The notes below the pieces were generated by a model. It saw only the letters and a program-made list of their open reading frames with translations, was not told the origin of the DNA and searched no databases. Shown here piece after piece: positions 7,630 through 14,264 of a stretch of DNA of 14,676 bases. Source of the DNA: Spirochaetales bacterium (lineage in GTDB: Bacteria > Spirochaetota > Spirochaetia > DTKZ01). How positions within the stretch are numbered: the stretch's first letter is position 1; each line of letters starts with the position of its first letter. The position numbers and the translations under genes were made by a program. The stretch covers positions 1 through 14,676 of the forward strand of contig JAISQU010000318.1 in NCBI GenBank assembly GCA_031274005.1. Direction: 5' to 3'.

Positions 7630-8430
7630 TCACCCCTCCTTATACCGGTAAATTATATCTTCCGCCCTGAAATCAAGTTCCTCAAGCCTGCCCAGCATCC
7701 CCTCCTGCCGCAGGGCGTCCAGAACAATCAGAATAGCTTTACAGCGTTCCACGTTCAACTCCCCCTCTATGCGCACAGGCACTCTATGGTACACAGGATA
7801 CAGAACAACCTCGAACTGTTCATCCCCCTTTCTGACAATCTTCATCTCGGAAAAGGCCGACAAGAGGGCCGGCGAGGATTTGCCCAGTTTCACAATATCG
7901 GCCAATAAGGGTTTGAGCATATCAGGCAGCCTCATCCCCGCGTGAAGCCCCTCAAAGCGTATTCCCGACAGAACCGGAAGCCCGGTATCCGGAACATCCG
8001 CGCCGGTAAGGAAAACGACCCCGTCCTCGTCAAAAGCAAGGGCAAGAGTCCTGTCGCCGCCGGCAAAACTGGCGGCCACGGGCTGACGGCCGCGGGTAAC
8101 TATGTGCAGGGAACCGGGAAAAATCTTCCGCACCCAGGCGCTCTTTACCGCGGGCAGGGCTTCAAGGCGCGATTTGACCGCCTCCACATCTACACGAAAA
8201 TAGTAATGCTGCCCGCGAAGGCCCGCGGCGGACAAAAGATCATCCCTGCGCAGGGGAGTGTCATTGTCAATAATGATGTTCTCTATGCGCATGTTCGGGG
8301 CGAGAAGAAAGTGAAATATACCCTCGCCCAGAAGAAAAGTCAGGATAAGCCCCAGAGCGGCCAGAACAAGGCGGTTCTGCCTGGCCCCGCGTCCCGCGGC
8401 GCGGCGGCTGCCGGCGGCGATGTCAGTCAT
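7630..8430 (-). CDS. ftsQ: Cell division protein FtsQ/DivIB
   Basis: FtsQ is a bitopic membrane protein that binds FtsL and FtsB and regulates septal synthesis by FtsW. From ATG 8430 it has 266 residues: a basic cytoplasmic tail (1-20, RRAAGRGARQNR), one transmembrane helix (about 21-43), a FtsQ-type POTRA domain (about 47-118: MRIENIIIDNDTPLRRDDLL, then LPAVKSAWVRKIFPGSLHI) and a beta-rich C-terminal domain. ATG 8430 is chosen because GGGAG sits seven bases upstream and it overlaps the ftsW stop by 8 bp; TTG 8445 is an upstream alternative. Sequence conservation is low in this family, so the call depends on the POTRA pattern, topology and position between ftsW and ftsA, which agree. Confidence 0.93.
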   Translation of the reverse strand: MTDIAAGSRRAAGRGARQNRLVLAALGLILTFLLGEGIFHFLLAPNMRIENIIIDNDTPLRRDDLLSAAGLRGQHYYFRVDVEAVKSRLEALPAVKSAWVRKIFPGSLHIVTRGRQPVAASFAGGDRTLALAFDEDGVVFLTGADVPDTGLPVLSGIRFEGLHAGMRLPDMLKPLLADIVKLGKSSPALLSAFSEMKIVRKGDEQFEVVLYPVYHRVPVRIEGELNVERCKAILIVLDALRQEGMLGRLEELDFRAEDIIYRYKEG

Positions 8431-9568
8431 AGGCGGCTCCCGCAAGCCCGTCCGAGCGGGACAGATTTACCAAAAGCCCGCAGAGAAGAAGAGTAACAAA
8501 AAGCGATGACCCGCCGGAAGAAAAAAACGGCAGGGTAATCCCCGTCGCAGGAACAAGCCCCGCCACAACCGCCATATTTATCAAAGCCTGAGTGAAAACG
8601 CAGGTGGTAACCCCGAAGGCAAGGTAAAAACCGTAGCGGCTGCCCGCGCAGCCGCGGGCAATCATATAGCCCTTGCAGGCAAACAAAACAAAAAGCCCCA
8701 TCACGGCCGCGACGCCCAGAAAACCAAGCTCCTCCGCCAGAACAGCGAAAATAAAATCAGAATGCGCTTCCGGCAGGCCGCCGAGTTTGCGCGTCCCCTG
8801 CCCTATGCCTGTTCCCCACACCCCCCCCGTCAGTAGGGCCGCCGTCGCGGCAAGAATCTGGTAATCGGCTCCCGCGGGATCCGCTCCGGGATGCAGAAAA
8901 CTCATGATGCGCGCCAGCCTGTGACTCTTTGTCATAAGCAGGGCCGCGCCGCCAAGAGCGGCCAGCAGTGTAAGGCCGCCTATATAGAGAATTTTTATAT
9001 CCGCGATAAAGAAAAGGCAAACGCCAAGAAACAAAAGAAAAACCGCTGTGGAAAAATCATTCTGAGCGAAGGTCAAAACACCCAGCCCCCCCACAACAAA
9101 CACGAGGGGAAGGAAGGTGTTGAGGAAATCCCCCAGCCGTTCCTGCTTTTTGTGCAGCATGCGGGCAAGATACAAAACAAGGGCGATTTTGGCGAACTCC
9201 GAGGGCTGGATTGAATAGCCGAAAATAATAATCCACCTGTGCGCGCCCATTATCTGCGGCGCAATGCCGGGAACAAAACACAAAGCCATCAGCAGCAGGG
9301 AAAGGCAAAGAATATACGGCGTTATCCTGTTCAGAAAAGCAAGGGAAATCCGTGAAAGCGCGCAGGCCGCCGCCGTGCCCAGACCGGCCCAGATGCACTG
9401 ACGGTAGATAAAGTAATACGGATTGCCGAACACCGAAGAGGCCCTGTAGTACGAAGCGGAAAAAAGAATTCCCAGACCCATACCCGTCAGGAGTATAATG
9501 AGGCAGACAAGAATAATATCCGCGGATTTTCGGCCGGTCCGCTCCGGTACAAATTGTGTACGCATCAT
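8423..9568 (-). CDS. ftsW: SEDS-family septal peptidoglycan polymerase FtsW
   Basis: FtsW is a polytopic SEDS glycosyltransferase that polymerises lipid II at the division site, normally with a class B PBP partner. The 381-residue protein has about ten predicted membrane helices. Family motifs are GAHRWIIIFGYSIQPSEFAKI (108-128), QNDFSTAV (169-176), FLHPGADPAGADYQ (224-237), GTGIGQGTRKLGGLPEAHSD (252-271), FIFAVLAEELGFLG and the C-terminal TLPFFSSGGSSL (345-356). FtsW rather than RodA is inferred from the dcw location next to ftsQ. The ATG at 9568 overlaps the mraY stop as ATGA. The ribosome site is weak (GAAGA), so coupling to mraY is likely. The longer reading frame up to 9667 lies inside mraY and is not needed. 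No ftsI-type PBP gene lies nearby. Confidence 0.96.
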   Translation of the reverse strand: MMRTQFVPERTGRKSADIILVCLIILLTGMGLGILFSASYYRASSVFGNPYYFIYRQCIWAGLGTAAACALSRISLAFLNRITPYILCLSLLLMALCFVPGIAPQIMGAHRWIIIFGYSIQPSEFAKIALVLYLARMLHKKQERLGDFLNTFLPLVFVVGGLGVLTFAQNDFSTAVFLLFLGVCLFFIADIKILYIGGLTLLAALGGAALLMTKSHRLARIMSFLHPGADPAGADYQILAATAALLTGGVWGTGIGQGTRKLGGLPEAHSDFIFAVLAEELGFLGVAAVMGLFVLFACKGYMIARGCAGSRYGFYLAFGVTTCVFTQALINMAVVAGLVPATGITLPFFSSGGSSLFVTLLLCGLLVNLSRSDGLAGAAYD

Positions 9569-10647
9569 TGTATCTTCAAAGTGGAAAGGCCTAAAATTAA
9601 AAACAGGCCGCCCAGAATCCAGAAGCGGACCACCACCCGGACCTCGGGTAATCCCCGCTTCTCCCAATCATGGTGTAAGGGGGCCATCAAAAACGCCCTC
9701 CTTCCCCCCGATATTTTGAAATAGACGACCTGAATCATTACCGAGGCGGCCTCCACAACAAACACTCCCCCGATAATCAGAAGAAGAAGCTCTTTTTTTA
9801 CCAGCAGGGACAAAACCCCCAGAATCCCGCCCAGGGACAGGCTGCCCACATCGCCCATCATGATTTCACTAGGATAGGTATTGTACCATAAAAATCCTAC
9901 CGACGCCCCCACATAGGCCATGCACAGTACGGCCAGTTCCCCCGCGCCGGGCAGATGGGGAATCTGAAGATAGTCGGCGTAGTCGGCGCGGCCCGACAAA
10001 TAGCACAGGGCAGCGAAAGCGATGCCTACCATAATAACAAGCCCCGTCGCAAGACCGTCCAGCCCGTCGGCAAGGTTGACCGCGTTGGAAAATCCCACTT
10101 GCAGGAGTATTGCGAAAGGTATCCACAGAACGCCCATATCCAGAACAGCTTCCTTGAACATGGGAATATACAAGAGCGTGGTGTACGGCGTTTTGTAAAC
10201 ATACAGAATGCCCGCTATAACGGAAGCCACAAAAATCTGCCCGAACAGTTTAAGTTTCGCGGAGAGCCCCTGTGAATTTTTTCGCATCACCTTAAGAAGA
10301 TCATCCGCGAAACCCACGGCGCCAAAGCCCAGAATGGCAATTAAAAGGATCCAGGTGTACATATTGCGCAGGTCCTGCCACAGAAGGACAGACACAACAA
10401 TGGCAAAAAGAATCATGAGGCCGCCCATGGTCGGCGTACCGGATTTTACCAGATGCGTTTCCGGCCCGTCTTCGCGTATCGCCTGCCCCGCCTTCAAAAT
10501 GCGCAGCTGCCTTATAAACCAGGGACCCATAAGAAAAGAAAGAAGCAGGGCCGTCACCGCGGCATACGCCGCCCGAAAAGTAATATATTGAAAAATATTA
10601 AAGGGCGTAAAATACTTTACCAGCGGAAAAAGGAATTCTTTAAACAT
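9565..10647 (-). CDS. mraY: Phospho-N-acetylmuramoyl-pentapeptide-transferase MraY
   Basis: MraY transfers phospho-MurNAc-pentapeptide from the UDP precursor to undecaprenyl phosphate, making lipid I at the inner face of the membrane. The 360-residue protein has about ten hydrophobic helices. It carries KSGTPTMGG (68-76), the magnesium-binding FADD (113-116), NAVNLADGLDGLA (188-200) and MGDVGSLSLGG (264-274). Near the C-terminus is MAPLHHDWEKRGLPEVR. The family usually has three consecutive histidines (HHH[FY]E) here; this protein reads HHDWE at 325-329, so the third histidine is an aspartate. The start ATG 10647 overlaps the murF stop by 8 bp, with a G-rich stretch upstream. Identity is secure; the motif change is a real difference from the common consensus but may be normal in this lineage. 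Confidence 0.98.
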   Translation of the reverse strand: MFKEFLFPLVKYFTPFNIFQYITFRAAYAAVTALLLSFLMGPWFIRQLRILKAGQAIREDGPETHLVKSGTPTMGGLMILFAIVVSVLLWQDLRNMYTWILLIAILGFGAVGFADDLLKVMRKNSQGLSAKLKLFGQIFVASVIAGILYVYKTPYTTLLYIPMFKEAVLDMGVLWIPFAILLQVGFSNAVNLADGLDGLATGLVIMVGIAFAALCYLSGRADYADYLQIPHLPGAGELAVLCMAYVGASVGFLWYNTYPSEIMMGDVGSLSLGGILGVLSLLVKKELLLLIIGGVFVVEAASVMIQVVYFKISGGRRAFLMAPLHHDWEKRGLPEVRVVVRFWILGGLFLILGLSTLKIQ

Positions 10648-12055
10648 CGCAGCCCCCCTGTCTTCCCGCCAGAGCTTCGGTCATTCGTTCCAGTTCCATA
10701 CTCCGTGAACCCTTGACAAGAACGATGTCCCCTGCGGCGGCAAAAGAAACAACGGCTTTTTTCAGCCCGTCAAAATCCGCGAACCAGCGGAATACCCCGG
10801 AAAACCGTTCTTCTTCCAGAACAGCGAAGGCTTCCCGCATCTCCTCGCCAAAAAAGAAGGCCGCGTTAAAACCGCTTGCAAAAACGCGCGCGCCTATATT
10901 TCTATGCTCTTGTGCGGAGAAGGCTCCCAGCTCTTTCATTGAACCCAAAACCGCGATTTTACGGCCGCGCCAGGCAAGAGCGCCGAGAAAATCAATGGCG
11001 CTCTGCATGGACTGGGGGTTCGCGTTATAACAGTCCTGAAGCACCGTCACATCCGCGCGAAAAATCTGACCCCGCCCGAAAAGGGGTTTTACCGACCCAA
11101 GGCCCGCCTGTATCGCTTTTTCCGAAATCCCCAGCCCCCTGCACAGGGAAACCGCGCCCAGGGCGTTACGCAGGTTGTAAATCCCCGGAAGGGGGAAGCG
11201 CACAGTCTCTCCCCCCAGGCAAAGGCTGTAGCCGTCCAGCCCCAAATCCTCATAGCCGCCGAAACCGGGCGTGCTTGTCTCGCCAAAGGGCAGAACATCC
11301 GCCGCGACCCCCTCTTTCAGAAAAGACCGGAAAGGCTCCCCCTCGTAGACATACGCCTTTTCTTTGGGCGGCAAAGCCAGAAACAGCTTTTTCTTTTCCG
11401 CGGCGATGTTCTGCGGCGAACCCAAAAAGCCTATGTGCGCCGTTCCTATATTCGTAATCAGGGCGGCCCGGGGTTTTACTATATTAACAAGAACATCCAT
11501 TTCGCCTTCGTGATTCATACCCATCTCGAAAACGGCGAAATCAGCGTCGTTTTTTACCTCAAAAACAGAAAGAGGAAGACCGATTTCGGAGTTCAGATTC
11601 CCCCTGTTCATGAAAAAAGGCGCTTCCCGGGCCAAAATAGCCCCGGTAATTTCCTTTGTTGTTGTCTTGCCGTTACTGCCGGAGATACAAACGGGCAAAG
11701 CCCTGCGTCCTTCCATATAGCGGGCGGCCAGGGTTTGCAGCGCGGACAGGGAAGATTCCACAATAATAAAAGCGCAGCGCGGGCGCGCCGCCTGCGCGCG
11801 CAGGCGTTCGCCGTGGGCGTCCCAAAAACTTTTATCGGTCAAAGACACACGAGCGCCCCTCTCAAAAGCCTCCGCGATATGTACATGCCCGTCCGTCCTC
11901 TCGCCCTTTAAGGGCACAAACAAAGCTCCCGCGCCGGCAACGCGCGAATCAGCCGCGACGGAAAATATTTCCTCGCCGGTAAAACCCTCCGCGCGGAAGA
12001 CCTCCCCGCCGCTCATCGCGGCAGCCTCATCCAGGGTAAACAGCCTTTCACTCAT
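10640..12055 (-). CDS. murF: UDP-N-acetylmuramoyl-tripeptide--D-alanyl-D-alanine ligase MurF
   Basis: MurF adds D-Ala-D-Ala to the UDP-MurNAc-tripeptide using ATP, completing the cytoplasmic precursor that MraY then uses. The 471-residue protein has the three Mur-ligase domains: an N-terminal UDP-substrate domain (about 1-115), a central ATPase domain with P-loop ISGSNGKTTTKEIT (124-137), GNLNSEIGLPLSVF and NIGTAHIGFLGSPQNIAAEK, and a C-terminal domain with DCYNANPQSMQSAIDFL and VLGSMKELG. It ends with VKGSRSMELERM. Length is typical. The ATG 12055 overlaps the ftsL stop by 8 bp and the end overlaps mraY by 8 bp. MurF rather than MurE is supported by the YNANPxSM motif and the KGSRxMxLE motif. 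murE and murD, often adjacent in other bacteria, are absent here. Confidence 0.98.
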   Translation of the reverse strand: MSERLFTLDEAAAMSGGEVFRAEGFTGEEIFSVAADSRVAGAGALFVPLKGERTDGHVHIAEAFERGARVSLTDKSFWDAHGERLRAQAARPRCAFIIVESSLSALQTLAARYMEGRRALPVCISGSNGKTTTKEITGAILAREAPFFMNRGNLNSEIGLPLSVFEVKNDADFAVFEMGMNHEGEMDVLVNIVKPRAALITNIGTAHIGFLGSPQNIAAEKKKLFLALPPKEKAYVYEGEPFRSFLKEGVAADVLPFGETSTPGFGGYEDLGLDGYSLCLGGETVRFPLPGIYNLRNALGAVSLCRGLGISEKAIQAGLGSVKPLFGRGQIFRADVTVLQDCYNANPQSMQSAIDFLGALAWRGRKIAVLGSMKELGAFSAQEHRNIGARVFASGFNAAFFFGEEMREAFAVLEEERFSGVFRWFADFDGLKKAVVSFAAAGDIVLVKGSRSMELERMTEALAGRQGGCDV

Positions 12056-12347
12056 CGGCCCGCTCCATACTCCGCGGCGGGCGAATCGTTATAAAGTCAT
12101 CCGCCTCCGGGCGCGACAGACCCAGTTCTTCCCGCCCCAGAGTATCGATACGCTGAGGGGATTCCAGTACCGAGATGCCCGCTATGTTGCGCTTGTTCTG
12201 CTCCAAAAGCTCCTGCTGAACAGACTCCAACCGCGCAATCTCGCGCTTCAAAGATGAATAGCGGAACGACTGCCAGACATTGGCGCCAAACAAAAGCGGA
12301 ACAAGGGCAACCGCCGCCATAATCGCGAGTTTTTTCATTCCGGACAC
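12048..12347 (-). CDS. ftsL: FtsL-like bitopic division protein
   Basis: This 99-residue protein has the FtsL layout: a short cytoplasmic start, one transmembrane helix (about 5-22), a coiled-coil heptad region (about 29-55: FRYSSLKREIARLESVQQEL) and a final SPQRIDTLGREELGLSRPE segment, which resembles the 'SPxRIExxAREELGL' end of the FtsL/FtsB/DivIC group. FtsL binds FtsQ and activates FtsW. Its place directly after rsmH is the standard position of ftsL. Primary sequence is poorly conserved in this family, so assignment rests on topology, the terminal motif and synteny. The start may be GTG 12347, with AAAGGGGG six bases upstream, or ATG 12338, which overlaps the rsmH stop as ATGA. GTG overlaps rsmH by 13 bp. 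Confidence 0.87.
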   Translation of the reverse strand: MSGMKKLAIMAAVALVPLLFGANVWQSFRYSSLKREIARLESVQQELLEQNKRNIAGISVLESPQRIDTLGREELGLSRPEADDFITIRPPRSMERADE

Positions 12348-13264
12348 CGCGCGCCCCCTTTGCCGGGCCCCGAACCGGCGGCGAGTTTTTCCGCAGCGCG
12401 GAAACGGGCGCTTCGGGAGGGACTGTTTCTGCGGCGTTCCTCCTCGCCGGGCCTGGCAGCCTTGCGGGTAAGAAGATTCACAACCCCGGCCCTGCTTTTT
12501 TCGCGAAAGAAAGTCTTTACCCGCCTGTCCTCAAGCGAGTGAAACGCGATAACCCCCAGCCTGCCGCCGCCGGGCAGAATATCCAGGGCCAGGGGCAAGA
12601 CCCTGTCGAGCCTTTCCAGTTCGCGATTAACGGCTATTCTGAGGGCCTGGAACGAGCGGGTCGCCGGGTGGATTCTTCCGTGCCTGTACGAGGCGGGCAC
12701 GGCGTTCCAGATAATTTCCGCGAATTCCTTCGCGCTTCCAATGTGTTTTTCCGCCCGGCGGCGCACAACCCCGCGCGCGATACGCCGCGAGTAGCGCTCC
12801 CCCCCCAGAGTAAAGAAAATATCGGCGAGGGTTTTTTCATCACGGGAGGCAAGAATATCGGCGGCGCTCTCCCCTCCCTCATCCGAGAGCCTCATATCCA
12901 GAGGCTCCTCCGCAGTAAAGCTGAAGCCCCGGCCGGAGCGGCTGTAGTGGAACACCGAGATTCCTAAATCCAGCAGAATGCGGTCCGGCGGTTCGTTCAA
13001 GGGATAATCGCGCAAAAAATCATCCGACCACGCGTTAACCCCCCTGAACCTGTCGCCAAAAGGCAAAAGGCGTTCGCGCGCCCGGTCAAGAATGACCGGG
13101 TCCGCGTCCACCCCAACAGCGCGAAGCCGCGGAAAACAGGAAAGCATGGCCTCGCAATGGCCTCCCTCGCCCAGAGTCCCGTCCAGAAAAAGAGCGTCCT
13201 CCTTATCCGGCCGCAGATAGCGCAGCGCCTCCTCTACCATGACTGATGTGTGAACAATTTCCAT
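12335..13264 (-). CDS. rsmH: 16S rRNA (cytosine1402-N4)-methyltransferase RsmH
   Basis: RsmH (formerly MraW) methylates N4 of C1402 in 16S rRNA at the ribosomal P site, using SAM. The 309-residue protein shows HTSVMVEEAL (5-14), the SAM loop DGTLGEGGH (28-36), GVDADP (51-56), LLDLGIS (97-103), RGFSF with PLDMRL (112-126), IHPATRSFQALRIAVNREL (198-216) and VIAFHSLEDRRVK (238-250). After DLGIS the usual SSPQLD is replaced by VFHYSRSG, a local variation near the active site that does not disturb the other motifs. The C-terminus is basic and low-complexity. ATG 13264 has AGAGGG five bases upstream, and a 24-bp gap separates it from mraZ. It overlaps ftsL at its end. Confidence 0.98.
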   Translation of the reverse strand: MEIVHTSVMVEEALRYLRPDKEDALFLDGTLGEGGHCEAMLSCFPRLRAVGVDADPVILDRARERLLPFGDRFRGVNAWSDDFLRDYPLNEPPDRILLDLGISVFHYSRSGRGFSFTAEEPLDMRLSDEGGESAADILASRDEKTLADIFFTLGGERYSRRIARGVVRRRAEKHIGSAKEFAEIIWNAVPASYRHGRIHPATRSFQALRIAVNRELERLDRVLPLALDILPGGGRLGVIAFHSLEDRRVKTFFREKSRAGVVNLLTRKAARPGEEERRRNSPSRSARFRAAEKLAAGSGPGKGGARCPE

Positions 13265-13288
13265 CGTACCCTCTAAAAATTCCCAGTT

Positions 13289-13735
13289 TTAGAAGAAAAT
13301 CCGTTCTTTCAGTTTCTTCTGGTTTTCCCTGAAAACTCCCCTCTCCTTGTTTTCATTTCTATGCGATGCATATATCTCAGCGTCCCAGATCTCAATAAAC
13401 TTGATGACCCCCAGGACGACGGCTTCCCTCTTTAGCCCCGCGTAAGCCTTCAGGGACGGCGGAATCAAAATCCGTCCGAACTTGTCAATCTCCAGCTCCT
13501 GCGAAGGCGCTATAATGTGGCGATAGGTCTCCCTGTCCTCTTCGCTGAACGGAGACATATTGCTCATAATCTTGCCCGAAAACACCTCCCATTGCTCGGG
13601 CGTATACAGCCACAAATTATCGTCAGGCCCCTTGGTCGCCCACAGGACACTGCCGGCAATCTGCGCGCGCAGTTTGGCGGGAATCAAAAGCCGCCCCTTA
13701 TCGTCTATGGCAACGCCAAATTCACCTGTAAGCAT
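13289..13735 (-). CDS. mraZ: Transcriptional regulator MraZ
   Basis: MraZ is a DNA-binding protein that represses its own dcw operon by binding short direct repeats near the promoter. The 148-residue protein has two SpoVT/AbrB-like domains. The first contains DDKGRLLIPAKLR (11-23) and the second EIDKFGRILIPPSLKAYAGL (82-101), both with the G-R-[IL]-L-I-P core. A charged C-terminal tail (about 122-148) follows. It is the first gene of the minus-strand operon. The leader from the predicted transcription start is only about 28 nt and the ribosome site is poor (GAG just before ATG). Three candidate MraZ boxes lie directly upstream, consistent with autoregulation. Confidence 0.97.
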   Translation of the reverse strand: MLTGEFGVAIDDKGRLLIPAKLRAQIAGSVLWATKGPDDNLWLYTPEQWEVFSGKIMSNMSPFSEEDRETYRHIIAPSQELEIDKFGRILIPPSLKAYAGLKREAVVLGVIKFIEIWDAEIYASHRNENKERGVFRENQKKLKERIFF

Positions 13736-13743
13736 CTCGATTT

Positions 13744-13767
13744 ACCACTTATAACCAGCTTTTACCA
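13744..13767 (-). promoter_or_regulatory. Putative MraZ operator: three TGGT repeats at 10-bp spacing
   Basis: The minus strand carries TGGTA (from 13767), TGGTT (from 13757) and TGGTA (from 13747), each start exactly 10 bp from the next, so all face the same side of the helix. MraZ in other bacteria (for example E. coli) binds direct repeats of TGGGN separated by 5 bp, which is the same 10-bp period. The first repeat begins two bases after the -10 box and covers the predicted start site, an ideal place for repression. The geometry strongly suggests the operator; the T in place of the third G is a lineage difference or a tuning of affinity. Confidence 0.72.
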
Positions 13768-13798
13768 TAATTATATACTAAAACCCGAAAAACGGCAA
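13763..13798 (-). promoter_or_regulatory. Sigma70-type promoter of the mraZ/dcw operon
   Basis: On the minus strand a perfect -10 box TATAAT (13775-13770) is preceded by TTGCCG (13798-13793; four of six matches to TTGACA) with a 17-bp spacer. The transcription start is predicted near 13763, about 28 nt before the mraZ ATG. No other comparably good promoter was seen between here and the left edge, so this may drive all the minus-strand genes. That is inference without transcript data. Confidence 0.75.
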
Positions 13799-13879
13799 TA
13801 GCGGATAAAGAAATTCTGTCTACATTCTTGGTTATTGGCTAAAACCGACATATACTTGTTAAGTAAAGCGGGAATTTAC

Positions 13880-13901
13880 GGGAAAACAGGCTGTTTTTCC
13901 C
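13880..13901. repeat. Inverted repeat (hairpin)
   Basis: GGGAAAACA and TGTTTTTCCC form a 9-bp stem with one bulged T around a GGC loop. Neither strand has a T-tract directly after the stem, so it does not look like a standard intrinsic terminator. It lies about 80 bp upstream of the mraZ -35 box. Confidence 0.6.
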
Positions 13902-13970
13902 CTCAAGAATCGCAAAAAAACACCTAAAAATTATAAAAACCAGTGGGAGAAATATTTTCAGGCAAAATTT

Positions 13971-14004
13971 CATAGTGTCGACAGAATATCGACAACACTA
14001 TATG
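13971..14004. repeat. Interrupted inverted repeat with internal TCGACA direct repeats
   Basis: Outer arms CATAGTGT and ACACTATATG pair over 7 bp (ATAGTGT/ACACTAT). Inside are two TCGACA copies 11 bp apart, and the first forms the 8-bp palindrome TGTCGACA. Palindrome plus helical-turn spacing fits a regulator binding site or a small hairpin; no regulator is identified. Confidence 0.55.
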
Positions 14005-14098
14005 TAGCGGGGAGGACGCGGGCGCGTGTGCAATATGGCAATCGGTTTTAGCTTGAAGCAGGTTACTTAAATAGTACGCAGTCAAAAATTTAACTGTG

Positions 14099-14125
14099 AA
14101 GGGTTCATCAGCCCCTTTCAGGGGC
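14099..14125 (+). other. Two mutually exclusive hairpins sharing a CCCC segment
   Basis: In a plus-strand transcript AAGGG (14099-14103) can pair with CCCTT (14113-14117). Alternatively GCCCC (14111-14115) can pair with GGGGC (14121-14125) around a TTTCA loop. The two cannot form together. Alternative pairings of this type occur in attenuators and riboswitches, but both stems are short and no ligand fold or terminator T-tract is recognised. It is unknown whether transcription of the downstream gene begins far enough upstream to include this region. Confidence 0.35.
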
Positions 14126-14186
14126 CGGCAATCATGCGCCATAGATGACTTGAAAAAAGTAAACGACTATGCTCTTGGTACCGGTG

Positions 14187-14213
14187 GCTTTCACTATTCG
14201 CTGAGCTTTCACT
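14187..14213 (+). repeat. GCTTTCACT direct repeat, possible operator
   Basis: The 9-mer GCTTTCACT occurs at 14187-14195 and 14205-14213, 18 bp apart and about 50-80 bp upstream of the hydrolase start. An AT-rich stretch (14218-14240) follows and offers candidate -10 boxes (TATTAT, TATAAA), but no good -35 match was found. A regulator site or part of a promoter is possible. Confidence 0.4.
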
Positions 14214-14264
14214 GTGGTATTATTTTATATATAAAAAAATCCCAAAAGGGAAGGAGGATGAGGT

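Larger units (their letters stand above)
13736..14264. other. Divergent non-coding region between mraZ and the hydrolase gene
   Basis: About 530 bp without a supportable protein gene. The mraZ-proximal half is clearly AT-rich and holds the operon promoter and MraZ boxes. The rest carries a 22-bp hairpin, a longer interrupted inverted repeat, two mutually exclusive GC hairpins and a pair of GCTTTCACT direct repeats before the plus-strand gene. Short open frames on both strands here lack ribosome sites and recognisable features. A transfer RNA, tmRNA or SRP RNA signature was looked for and not seen. The number of structured elements suggests regulation or a small RNA, but nothing specific can be named. 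Confidence 0.6.

Noticed and set aside
9569..9667. N-terminal extension of FtsW starting at 9667
   Set aside because: The extension overlaps mraY almost completely and shows no membrane or family features. The ATG at 9568 with ATGA overlap is the natural start.
13880..13901. Intrinsic terminator
   Set aside because: The stem is reasonable but no T-tract follows it on either strand, and no gene ends nearby.
13924..14142. A 72-codon minus-strand frame upstream of mraZ
   Set aside because: It has no good ribosome site and no recognisable domain, and it spans the interrupted palindrome. I treat it as non-coding, although a repeat-associated frame cannot be fully excluded.
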